Source: Kitagawia praeruptora (taxonomy: Eukaryota > Streptophyta > Magnoliopsida > Apiales > Apiaceae). From it: DNA of 64,000 nt. This document shows, piece after piece, positions 1 to 10,638 of this stretch. Where the stretch lies: positions 81,350,001 through 81,414,000 of the forward strand of contig CM075345.1 in the NCBI GenBank assembly GCA_037693485.1, written 5' to 3'. Below the pieces are notes generated by a model, which saw only the letters and a program-made list of their open reading frames with translations, was not told where the DNA came from and did not search any database. Within the stretch, counting starts at the first letter, position 1. Each line of letters begins with the position of its first letter. The translations under genes and the position numbers were made by a program.

Positions 1-2601
1 CCAAATATGGCGACTTACATGTATATGACATAGGCTGCGATTTTATTTTCTGGACAAGACCTATGTATAACGTTTCATCGTTTGCCACATTTTTCTGTAA
101 ACATCTGATACATGTGAGTCGTGTATATCTTTAATAAAGTATGTCGTTGCCTCATGCCTGCTAAGTGCTAGTATACTATTGCGGTTTCATACTTCTGGGT
201 TCGATTTTTCTGAAACCTGCTTAACATGGCTGCGTGTTTGATATGCTTCTGCTGCTCGTGGTCTGCTGCGTTTTCTGTTTGCTGAGAATCACGTTATGCT
301 CGTATGATCTGTTTGTCCTGCATATGTGCGTGTTTTTAGTTTTACAATCATAACAGTTATAACTGTATGAGTATAGGAGTAAGCTATATCGTTTTAAGTC
401 TGCAAAAACGTCTGGGTCTTACTGTATGCTCGAGTTGTATGATGGTAGTGATATAGTCTATGTATAAGATACATATTTACGACTTCTACAAACTTTCCAT
501 GCGTCTGATATGCTGGGTTTAGTGAACACAAGTCTGCCATGCGTTGTGCTTGCAAGAGTTTATAAGGATGTATATTTCGGAGTCAAAGCACAGTGGATAT
601 ACATATGTGTTCATATTTTCATACATATAACTGCTGCCATGCTAACGTATGCACATCATGCTTCCGTTCCTCCGATATCTGTTCATATGTAGTGTAGTAA
701 CGAGATGATATCTGGTAGGTTATGTAACAAGAATTCACCCTTGTTAGTAAGCCATGAATACGTTATATACATACATACGATAAACATGTTCTTTACGTAA
801 AGTACATAACTGCATGCTAGATTTTATGAAAATCAACGTTTAATGATACTGAATATGATTCTGTTTAACTAAAAGGCATGTGTTAGTTCGTATAATCATG
901 ATTTGGTTTCTATATGAACATATACGATCTGGGTTTTCTGGAAAAACTGCAGAAGGAATATGACAGGTGATACGCATGAACAGTATGCGTATCCGCTGAT
1001 GCGCATACTGTAGATGCGTATCTGCCTTTGCTTTTGACTTTCCTGTTAAATGGCTATCTGTTTTCTGCTTATGCATGCTAGGGTTAATATTATATGCGAT
1101 AATGCTTAACCTGAAAATGCGGAATATTATTAATTAGTAATTTTGATTACTGAATTAATATTTAATTAAAGCATGTAAGTTTTATTAATTAGTAATTTGG
1201 TTACTATATTAATGTTTAATTAAAATGTGTTAATTAATTATTTATGATGTGATCATATTTAATTTATGTTGAATAATAATGTGATTATACAACATGTGAT
1301 GTTTTAATTGCTATGTGAGCATGATGCATGGTTATGGCCCCAAGACCTAGTTGTAATTATTTTATTATTTTTATTTATGGTTTGTAATAATTAAATACGA
1401 CTTGCATGTCGTTTTTCTTTTTGTAATTATTTTATCTCGAATGCAACTCGAGTTCTTTTGTAAAATGTTTCAAGAAGAGCTTGGAGGCAATCAAGGCAGC
1501 TTTGGAAGCGAAGCAAGAGATTTTGTAATAATTAGTTATTACCACCATAGATTGATCTTGATTTTTCCATTAGCTTGGAAAAATCGCATAGGATTGGGCC
1601 ATAACCATAGCATATTAATTTAGGTGATGCACTTTACATATGATGCATGTGTAGAGTAACAAATGTATGCATGTTTTAATTAGATTAATGATGTATGCAT
1701 GTATTAGATACGTCACCCATGCCATGCTTGCCATGCTAAACAAGATAAAATCTGTAACGATTCGAGATTTTAAAATGAACAAACGATCATGAGATTTCTG
1801 TGTTTATGAAACACGGAATTAAATACGAATTTTCAATTATTTAGATATGGGGAGATTTTGTCAAAAACGGGTTTTACCTGTAAGGAAGTTGGGTATTAAG
1901 TGAGGTCACTTGTGACTCCTCCAACAACCTGGAAATCAAACTATTGATGAATATTGATTTGAAGTATTTAATTCAAGGAAAAATTGGGAATCTCTTTATG
2001 ATGGGATCATGGTCGTTTTAATTTTGAAACCCCTTAACAAAATATTAAGTTTTAATCGGATGCTTTCCAATGAATGAACACTCATCGAATCCTAGATCGA
2101 TAAGGGGAATGACTGCCAGTGGCAGGGGACTCCTGTCTATCGTGGTGAGATGTGACGAATATAAGCGGTTATATTCGACCGTTGTATCATTGGGTTCAAC
2201 TTAACTGATTCGTCATAATAAGGTGAAAATAAACGGTTATATTCAATTATTATGAACTTAGAAGCATAGAGTTTGGTTCAAAATCTATTAGATAGACAAG
2301 AACAATTGTTGTTCATCAAACTATCCAAGAATTATATATGATATAATTGACAAATGTTGTCTACCTAAATAATCATGTTTTAAGGACTACCAGTGGTTGA
2401 CTTAGGATATGACGAAATATGGATCTTGGCTCACTAGAAAGATTTATGCGATATTCTTTCTGATTTAATAGTAAGGGCTATTAATTTGATAAAAATAGTG
2501 GGATATATATTATGAATATATCATAATCATTTGAACATAATAATGATAACTCAGACAATCTAATGTTTATTATGTGCTTTTAACATTGTAGATACTGAAT
2601 A
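1..2601 (+). other. Probable long untranslated leader of the Ty1-copia element
   Basis: No convincing coding region is present; the short open frames lack family features. The stretch leads directly into the gag start at 2602 and reads like the AT-rich leader between primer-binding site and gag in large Tork/Angela/SIRE-type copia elements. No LTR end or primer-binding site is visible, so the 5' LTR would lie left of the window. The 5' LTR placement is inference; the lack of genes is seen directly. Confidence 0.5.
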
Positions 2602-3555
2602 ATGACAAACAACACAAACTCTCTATCCGTTCGATCAATCCTTGAGAAGGATAGATTGAAGGAGGATCTGAAGAAGAAGAAGGCTCAACAAGCTTCTACT
2701 TCAGGAATATATGTTATAGAAGTCAATCTGTCTACTTCTACATCTTGGGTATTGGATACTGGATGTGCTTCTCACATTTGTATAAATGTGAAGGAACTAC
2801 AGAGAAGTAGGACTTTGGCTAAGGGAGAAGTGGACCTACGAGTAGGCAATGGAGCAAGAGTTGCTGCTTTAGCCGTAGGAACTTATTATCTATCTTTGCC
2901 CTCTGGGCTTGTTTTAGAACTTGAAGACTATTATTACGTGCCTGCGATTCGCAGAAACATTATTTCTGTTTCTTGTTTGGACAAGAAAGGTTTTTCGTTT
3001 ATAATAAAGAACAATAGTTGCTCTTTTGCTTTAAATGATTTAACCTATGGTGTTGCGCGTTTATTTAATGGTTTATATGTTCTTGATTTAGATAATCCGA
3101 TCTGTAACATAGAAAACAAACGACTTAAAGTTAATGACTCAAATCAAACATACCTCTGGCATTGTCGTCTAGGTCATATAAATGAGAAACGCATATCCAA
3201 ATTACATAAGGATGGATACTTGGATAAGTTTGATTTTGAATCATACGAAAAATGCGAATCTTGTTTGCTTGGTAAGATGACTAAAGCCCCTTTTACTGGT
3301 AAGGGTCAAAGGGCCACTGAACGTTTGGAGCTAATACATAGTGATGTATGTGGCCCAATGCATGTGATGGCTAGAGGAGGCTACTACTACTTCATAACAT
3401 TTACTGATGACTTCAGTAGATATGGATATGTGTATCTTATGAAGAATAAATCCGATTCTTTTGAAAAATTCAAAGAATACAAGGCTGAAGTAGAGAAGCA
3501 AATAGGCGGAGGTGCAAGTATTAAAATCTTACGATCCGATCGTGGGGGTGAATAC
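2602..3555 (+). pseudogene. Ty1-copia polyprotein, 5' part: gag remnant, protease, GAG-pre-integrase, integrase N-part
   Basis: The frame is open for 318 residues. Residues 1-19 match the usual gag start of plant copia elements, but the text then jumps straight into the linker before protease, so nearly all of gag is missing by an in-frame deletion near base 2660. Protease shows LDTG at 51-54. The GAG-pre-integrase zinc site is H187, H192, C218, C221. Integrase shows catalytic Asp 248 in HSDVCGP and Asp 313 in RSDRGGEY. Copia homology stops after GGEY at 3555, where unrelated DNA starts; integrase resumes at about 8417 in the same orientation with only about six residues missing. The element cannot be autonomous because gag is gone and integrase is interrupted. 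Confidence 0.92.
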
Positions 3556-3981
3556 CGTTTTGACTTTCAAAAGGAAGTAATGGAGTGACATAGAGTAAAA
3601 GCGAAGGCAAGTATTTGGCATATGAGAAGACAAGTTTTGACAAGAATTGATGAAAACGGGGACTCACAAAAGCAACAAGAAGTTTTAGTGTTTTAGTAGA
3701 CTTTTTGTATAACGATGTATTCATGTTTTGAGGGCACTCTTTTTCCCCCTTGAGTTTTTTTCCCATAGGGTTTTGCTCTTGTGGGATTTTAACGAGGCCA
3801 TTTTTTGTAGGTTTCTTCCTTTCAGACTTGAAGGTGTTATTGTCTAAATGTCCGGGGACAACATGCGTGTCCTTCGGTTAGATGATGAACTTTCTTGATC
3901 GAAGGAAACTCCTTATTAGGATATTGTATTCCCATACAATTCATTTATGAAATATATTTCATTCTTGACAAAAAAAAAAAA
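3556..3981 (+). mobile_element. 3' end of a LINE-like (poly(A)) retro-insertion
   Basis: The stretch ends in 12 A residues (3970-3981), followed by TGGATGATC in reverse complement (3982-3990). The same 9 bp recurs at 22613-22621, and the intact LTR at 44293-44301 has it once, so it is a target-site duplication. The other part of the insertion lies at 21910-22612 in opposite orientation. Bases 3556-3667 are an exact inverted copy of 21798-21909. No ORF remains, so the LINE assignment rests on the poly(A) tail, the odd-length duplication and the lack of LTRs. It could be another retro-copied transcript. Confidence 0.6.
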
Positions 3982-4339
3982 GATCATCCAAGCAATAATA
4001 TTAAGCTTACACATTTAACTCACACAATAACCAACTAAACTAGCACCCACTTTGTAATCTCTAAAAAAAATCTTTTGAACTTTTGAAACCCACTTTTTGA
4101 TTTTAACATGCAACCCCAAAAATCCATCAATCATCATAGAAAATACACAAGCAAGCCTAGAAGTCACATTATCTATCAAGATCAACCATGTTTTTACAAA
4201 GAAATCCAAACCCACTTTTTAACAAATAGCAAGCATAGAAAACATAATAGCAAGCATATAAGTGATATAATCTACTACAATCATCCAAGTTTATAGCGAG
4301 AAAATCAAACCCACTTTTTTTTAAATACATACACGCATA
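3982..4339 (-). mobile_element. Fragment of LARD2 LTR, inverted
   Basis: This is the reverse complement of 43931-44301, the part of the LARD2 LTR immediately right of its (TA)n tract. It ends, as that sequence does, in (TA)n. It continues in sense across the LINE-like insertion into the LTR segment starting at 22613, so it is the displaced part of the LARD2 5' LTR. Confidence 0.8.
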
Positions 4340-4357
4340 CATATATATATATATATA
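4340..4357. repeat. (TA)n tract flanking foldback element 1
   Basis: About nine TA units. It corresponds to the (TA)n tract native to the LARD2 LTR (compare 29259-29294 and 43846-43930). Confidence 0.9.
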
Positions 4358-4711
4358 GGGTTGGACTCCATAACAAACACCTTATATAACAAACAATAAA
4401 GAACACCTTGGATCTAATAGATCCAATGCCCTTGGCGGGGCCACCCAATACAAAAAGTTCTTATTTTTTTTACCTTCTATCCATCCATCATCTCAAAAAA
4501 AAAAAGAAAAAAAGTTACTGTTCATGATGATGATGTCATCAGTGACGTCATCATGAACAGTAAACTTTCAAATTTTTTTTTGCTGCCTTGATAGAGGGTA
4601 AAAAAATAACAACTTTTTGCATTGGGTGCCCCTGGCGGGGCCAAAGGAACTAATAGATCTAAGGTGTTCTTTATTGTTTGTTATATAAGAGTGTTCTGTA
4701 TGGAGCAAAGG

Positions 4712-4713
<2 letters not shown>
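4358..4713. mobile_element. Foldback element FB1 (MITE-like)
   Basis: This 356-bp element is bounded on both sides by (TA)n. Its halves are inverted complements: the AATACAAAAAGTTCTTATTT block on the left pairs with its complement on the right, and the centre near 4520-4562 is a palindrome holding TGACGTCA between ACTGTTCATGATG and its complement. The left end starts GGGTTGGACTCC and the right end finishes GGAGCAAAGGCC. No coding capacity. Confidence 0.85.

Positions 4714-4751
<38 letters not shown>
4714..4751. repeat. (TA)n tract between FB1 and FB2
   Basis: Uninterrupted TA dinucleotides, about 19 units. Confidence 0.95.
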
Positions 4752-4753
<2 letters not shown>

Positions 4754-5121
4754 CCTTTGCTCCATAAAGAACACTCTTATATAAAGAACAATAAAGAACA
4801 CTATAAAATCATTTATTCCAATAGATCCATTGGCCCCGCTAGGGGCACCCAATACAAAAAGTTCTTATTTTTTTAGGCTCTATCAATCCAGCAAAAAAAA
4901 AAAAAAAAAAAATTTTTAAAATTTTACTGTTCATGATGACATCACTGATGACGTCATCGATGAACAGTAAAATTTTCAATTTTTTTTTTTGCTGGATGGA
5001 TAGAGCCTAAAAAAATAAGAACTTTTTGTATTGGGTGGCCCCGCCAGGGGCAATGGATCTATTAGATATGAGGTGTTCTTTGTTGTTCTTTATTTAAAGT
5101 GTTCTTTATGGAGTCCAACCC
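4752..5121. mobile_element. Foldback element FB2, mirror image of FB1
   Basis: It starts GGCCTTTGCTCC and ends GGAGTCCAACCC, the reverse of FB1's order of ends, so FB1, (TA)n and FB2 form one larger inverted repeat. Internally it is also palindromic, with TGACGTCA at the centre (near 4951) and poly(A)/poly(T) shoulders. No coding capacity. Confidence 0.85.
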
Positions 5122-5139
5122 TATATATATATATATATA
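5122..5139. repeat. (TA)n tract between FB2 and FB3
   Basis: About nine TA units. Confidence 0.9.
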
Positions 5140-5659
5140 GGCTTTTGCTCAAATACAAACCAATCCTTAAATACAAACTACAAACTAACACTAAATTAAT
5201 TATATTTCATCTATTCTAAGTTCCCCGCCAAGGGTACCTTCACGAAAGATGCTTAAAATAATTGGCTCTATCCGACCAAAAAAAAAAAAAAATCCCTGCC
5301 GTGGAAATGCGAAGCATTTAAGACAGTAAACAGATGAGTTAGGTAGTCATGAGGGCCGAAGGTCCTCGACACACCTGTCAATCGTCTATTGCCTTTACCA
5401 TTGATTGCCATTCCTTACAACTTTAGAATGATAAAGGCGCGAAGCGCCGTACAAGAAGGTGCGAAGCACCGTTAACCAGTGAAATCCACTGCCACGTCAT
5501 CACGTGAACAGTGATTTTTTTTTTTTGTTGGATAGAGCCAATTATTTTAAGCATTTTTTGTATTGGAGTACCCCTAGTTTGGTCATTAGATTAGCTTGAA
5601 ATATTAGATTAGTGTTTAATTTTTAGTTTGTATTTAATTTTAGTTTGTAGTGGAGTAGG

Positions 5660-5663
<4 letters not shown>
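5140..5663. mobile_element. Foldback element FB3, diverged relative with hairpin-rich core
   Basis: It is bounded by (TA)n like FB1 and FB2. The outer arms pair: GCTTAAAATAATTGGCTCTA near 5250 with its complement near 5533. The core (about 5283-5500) differs from FB1/FB2 and holds several short perfect hairpins with GAA loops, then a GCCACGTCATCACGTG stretch with bZIP-type ACGT cores. No coding capacity. Confidence 0.75.

Positions 5664-5749
<86 letters not shown>
5664..5749. repeat. (TA)n tract between FB3 and the non-autonomous MULE
   Basis: The longest TA tract in the window, about 42 units. Confidence 0.95.
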
Positions 5750-5750
<1 letters not shown>

Positions 5751-6739
5751 GGGCACGTTCCATAGCCCCCGGGGGATATCCCCCTGATCCCGTCCGCCCT
5801 CCATGTTTCATGGAGGGCGTCCTCCATGAAACATGGCGGACGCCCTCCATGAAACATGGAGGGCGTATAATTGTAAAAATTAAATTAAAAATAGAAAAAT
5901 AATCATATTGAGTTTGACATTCATCCCAAAATTAGTGACCACCATTATTTGAGTGTGTATGAATTTTAAATTCGAATTTAAACTTTTCTTCGTTTTTAAT
6001 TAATTTCATAATATATTTCACAAACTAAATAAAAATTATTAAAAATTAGAGAAAATATAAAAATAGTGATATTGAGTAGACATTCATCCGAAAATTAGTG
6101 ACTACCACTAACTGAGTGTGTATGAATTTTTAATTCAAATTTAATGTTTTCTTCCTTTTTAATTAATTTTATATTATATATCACAAACTAGTTAAAAATT
6201 ATTGAAAAATCAAGAAAATAGGAAAATAGTGATATTGAGTTGACATTCATCCCAAAATTAGTGAGTACCACTAGTTGAGCGTGTATGAATTTTCAATTCG
6301 AATTTAAACTTTTCTTAATTTTTAATTAATTTAAAAATATATTTCACAAACTAAATAAAAAATATTAAAAAATAAAGAAAATAGAAAAATAGTGATATTG
6401 AGTTGACATTCATTCTAAAATTAGTGACTACCACTAGTTGAGCGTGTATGAATTTTCAATTCAAATTTAAACTTTTCTTCATTTTTAATTAATTTCATAA
6501 TATATTTCACAAACTAAATAAAAATTATTAAAAAAATAAAGAAAATAGAAAAATAGTGATATTGAGTTGACATTCATTCTAAAATTAGTGAATACCACTA
6601 ATTGAGTGTGTATGAATTTTTAATTCAAATTTACTATTTTCTTCCTTTTTAATTAATTTTATATTATATATCACAAACTAGTTAGAAATTATTGAAAAAT
6701 CAAGAAAATAGGAAAATAGTGATATTGAGTTGACTTATC

Positions 6740-7060
6740 ATTGTCATGAAAAGATCCAATATTTTCTTCTCCAATATTAGCTTTATCATTGTCATGACCA
6801 TCAATATCATCCTTTTTTCCAATATTAACATCTTCATCGCTATCAATAATTATTTTTTCTTTCCCATTCAAATTGGAAGTATCACCAAATTTTTTACCAA
6901 CATCATCAATATCATCAACATCTATTGTTTCATGAATTTCAACACCATTTTCATTAAAAAGTTTACGAAAAACTCTTTTATTTCGAACGGGAGTTACATA
7001 ATTAAAGTCGTTATGATCACTAGAAGAGTTAGAATCATAATTAAATAAATAAGAAGCCAT
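6740..7060 (-). pseudogene. FAR1-like MULE transposase, N-terminal remnant
   Basis: Read from the ATG at 7060 on the minus strand, about 105 residues align along their length with residues 1-105 of the intact transposase at 38396-40849. Both start MA(R/S)YLF, share the DFNYVTP motif, HETIDVDDID and KKFGDTSN, and are rich in Asp/Glu/Ser. The similarity stops near 6740, before the FAR1 DNA-binding domain, where the arm repeat begins. The remnant cannot encode a transposase. It marks this element as an internal deletion derivative of a relative of the autonomous MULE. Confidence 0.88.
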
Positions 7061-7185
7061 GAAAATTCTAACCTTTTTTTTTGCTCTCCAAAGATGAACA
7101 AAGAAGCTGAAAAAACTCTGCAGTTTCAAAAAGACAAAATGCTGGAAAGTTGGAACAAAATGCTGGAAAGTTGGAAAAAAAGGCT

Positions 7186-7238
7186 ACGCCCTCCATGTTT
7201 CATGGAGGGCGTCCGCCAAGTTTCATGGAGGGCGTCAG
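7186..7238. repeat. Internal copies of the ATG-TTT-CAT hairpin in the non-autonomous MULE
   Basis: CGCCCTCCATGTTTCATGG and a second, imperfect copy lie between the transposase remnant and the right arm, matching the terminal hairpins at 5798-5865 and 8375-8416. Confidence 0.75.
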
Positions 7239-8416
7239 AACTACTTCCCAAAATATTTTCATTATTTATTTTTTTAAAATAGAGATTTTACTTTTCTTAT
7301 GATAATTATTATTTCTAATAAATTAAAATTTTAATAAATATCAACTCAATATCACTATTTTTCTATTTTCTATATTTTTTAATAATTTTTATTTAGTTTG
7401 TGAAATATATTATGAAATTAATTAAAAATGAAGAAAAGTTCAAATTCGAATTGAAAATTCATACACGCTCAACTAGTGGTGATACTCACTAATTTTGGGA
7501 TGAATGTCAACTCAATATCACTATTTTCCTATTTTCTTGATTTTTCAATAATTTCTAACTAGTTTGTGATATATAATATAAAATTAATTAAAAAGGAAGA
7601 AAATAGTAAATTTGAATTAAAAATTCATACACACTCAATTAGTGGTATTCACTAATTTTAGAATGAATGTCAACTCAATATCACTATTTTTCTATTTTCT
7701 TTATTTATTTTAATAATTTTCATTTAGTTTGTGAAATATATTATGAAATTAATTAAAAATGAAGAAAAGTTTAAATTCGAATTGAAAATTCATACACGCT
7801 CAACTAGTGGTAGTCACTAATTTTAGAATGAATGTCAACTCAATATCACTATTTTTCTATTTTCTTTATTTTTTAATATTTTTTATTTAGTTTGTGAAAT
7901 ATATTTTTAAATTAATTAAAAATTAAGAAAAGTTTAAATTCGAATTGAAAATTCATACACGCTCAACTAGTGGTACTCACTAATTTTGGGATGAATGTCA
8001 ACTCAATATCACTATTTTCCTATTTTCTTGATTTTTCAATAATTTTTAACTAGTTTGTGATATATAATATAAAATTAATTAAAAAGGAAGAAAACATTAA
8101 ATTTGAATTAAAAATTCATACACACTCAGTTAGTGGTAGTCACTAATTTTCGGATGAATGTCTACTCAATATCACTATTTTTATATTTTCTCTAATTTTT
8201 AATAATTTTTATTTAGTTTGTGAAATATATTATGAAATTAATTAAAAACGAAGAAAAGTTTAAATTCGAATTTAAAATTCATACACACTCAAATAATGGT
8301 GGTCACTAATTTTGGGATGAATGTCAAACTCAATATGATTATTTTTCTATTTTTAATTTAATTTTTACAATTATACGCCCTCTATGTTTCATGGAGGGCG
8401 TCCGCCATGTTTCATG

Positions 8417-10624
8417 GAGTATTTAAAAGAGTGTGGCATTGTATCACAACTCACTCCGCCAGGTACACCTCAATGGAACGGAGTTTCAGAGAGGAGAAAT
8501 CGTACCCTGTTAGACATGGTACGATCGATGATGAGTCATGCAGATCTTCCAATAAGTTTCTGGGGTTATGCTCTAGAAACAGCGACTTTCACACTTAACC
8601 GTGTTCCAACCAAGAAGGTTCAAAAGACTCCATATGAGATATGGGAGGAGAAACGGTCAAGCATGAACTTTATGAAAGTTTGGGGATGCAAGGCGTTTGT
8701 AAAATGTCAAGTATCTGACAAGCTTGGACCTAAATCCGAAGAGTGCAATTTTGTGGGATACCCTAAAGAAACAAAGGCGTATTATTTTTATAGTCCTTCT
8801 GAGCAGAAAGTGTTCATTGCTCGAGATGCTGTCTTCATGGAAAAGGATTTTGTTTCCAAAAGAGACAGTGGGAGAACTATAGATCTCGATGAAGATCGAG
8901 AACCACAAAATAGCATTGAACCTGAGGTGGAACAAGAGCAGAATAATGATAATGCTCAAGAAACACAGGTTGTTCGTAGATCTGGTAGAATTCGCCATGA
9001 GCCAGAGAGATATGGATTTCTTTTGACTCAATGTGGGGATTTGATGCTCATAGATGATGATGAGCCTCTCACATATCAAGATGCTATGAACAGTCCAGAC
9101 TCTAAGATATGGCTTGAAGCCATGAAATCCGAGATGGATTCCATGTACAAAAACCAAGTTTGGGATTTGGTTGATCCACCTGAAGGGGTAAAACCCGTAG
9201 GGTGCAAGTGGGTTTTCAAGAAGAAAACTGACATTGAAGGAAATGTTCAGACCTATAAAGCAAGACTGGTTGCGAAAGGGTTCAAACAAATTCATGGTAT
9301 TGACTATGATGAAACTTTCTCACCAGTTGCCATGGTCAAGTCCATACGGATTTTGCTTGCAATTGCAGCATTCCATGATTACGAAATCTGGCAAATGGAT
9401 GTCAAAATAGCTTTCCTTAATGGGAGCCTTGAAGAGGATGTGTACATGACACAACCTGAAGGTTTTGTCGATCCAAGGAATGTTGGTAAGGTATGTGAAT
9501 TACGTCGATCCATTTATGGATTGAAGCAAGCCTCTAGGAGATGTAAAATTCGTTTTGATGAAACAGTCAAGGAGTATGGCTTTATTCAAAACGAGGATGA
9601 ACCTTGTGTTTACAAGAAGGTTAGTGGGAGCCATGTGGCATTCATAGTACTGTATGTTGATGACATACTACTAATGGGGAATGACATACCTTCTCTAAAG
9701 GCTGTTAAGACTTGGTTAGGGAGCAATTTCTCTATGAAAGACTTAGGAGAGGCAACTTACATTCTAGGAATGAGGATCTATAGAGATAGATCTAAAAGGA
9801 TGATCGGTCTAAGTCAGAGTACATACATTGATAAGGTTTTGCATCGTTTTGGTATGCAAAATGCTAAAAGGGGATATGTCCTTGTGTCTCAAAGGATAAC
9901 GATTTCTAAAGACCAATGTCCGAAATCATTAGATGAGAAGGACCACATGAATAAAGTTCCATATGCATCAGCAATTGGATCTATCATGTATGCAATGGTA
10001 TGTACTCGCCCCGATGTTTCGTATGCTTTGAGCATGACGAGCAGATACCAGTGTAATCCAGGTGAAGGTCACTGGACGGCAGTCAAGAATATTCTAAAGT
10101 ACCTGAAAAGGACTAAAGATTCATTTTTGGTGTATGGAGGAGAGGAGAAACTTGTTGTAAAGGGTTACACCGATGCAAGTTTCCAAACAGACAGGGATGA
10201 TACTGTATCACAGTCTGGTTTTGTGTTTTGTCTAAATGGAGGTGCTGTAAGCTGGAAGAGTTCAAAGCAAGAAATAGTAGCTGATTCTACAATGGAGGCT
10301 GAGTACATTGCAGCTTGTGAAGCGGCTAAGGAGGCAGTTTGGATTCGAAAATTCATTTCTGATTTGGAAGTGGTTCCATCGATTGCAGATCCCATTGATC
10401 TATACTGCGATAATAATGGGGCCATCGCACAGGCTAGAGAGCCTAGATCGCACTCCCGATCCAAACATATACTCAGAAGATATCACCTCATACGAGAGAT
10501 TAATGAAAAGGGTGAAATACATATATGTAAAGTGCATACAAATGATAACAAAGGCCTGTCGCAGCAGAAGCACGACGGTCACACTAGTTCCATGGGTATT
10601 AGATACATGGGTGATTGGCTCTAG
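8417..10624 (+). pseudogene. Ty1-copia polyprotein, 3' part: integrase C-part, reverse transcriptase, RNase H
   Basis: About 735 residues are open without a stop. It resumes integrase at EYLKECG; the third catalytic acid is the Glu in WNGVSERRNRTLL. Reverse transcriptase shows WQMDVKIAFLNG (normally KTAFLNG) and the YVDD active site at 9652-9663. RNase H shows GYTDAS, MEAEYIA and DNNGAIA. Near the C-terminus the usual ADPLTKP segment after VHT.DN is missing, but the family ending GIRYMGDWL is present. A polypurine tract (AAGTGGGAGA, 10629-10638) and the 3' LTR follow directly. It is cut off from its gag/PR/INT start by the block at 3556-8416. Confidence 0.93.
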
Positions 10625-10638
10625 TGCAAGTGGGAGAT

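Larger units (their letters stand above)
5750..8416. mobile_element. Non-autonomous MULE with long tandem-repeat inverted arms, right end truncated
   Basis: The left end leaves (TA)n with GGGGCACGTTCC, followed by repeated hairpins of the form CGCCCTCCATG-TTT-CATGGAGGGCG (5790-5865). The two arms (about 5870-6740 and 7300-8375) are inverted complements, each made of about five copies of a 163-164 bp tandem unit. The middle holds a transposase remnant. The right arm ends in the same hairpins (8375-8416) but lacks the outermost GGGGCACG end and runs straight into copia integrase, so the right terminus has been lost in a rearrangement. Hairpins, arm repeats and remnant gene tie it to the autonomous MULE at 29295-43845. 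Confidence 0.85.

Noticed and set aside
510..1623. Small frames in the first 1.6 kb
   Set aside because: Short, no motif, compositionally like the surrounding leader DNA.
5623..5857. Open frames reading long Ile-Tyr runs here and at 4568-4876, 29241-29426 and 43643-44067
   Set aside because: They are translations of (TA)n tracts, not genes.
8657..9295. 212-codon frame on the minus strand
   Set aside because: Antisense shadow of the copia integrase/RT frame.
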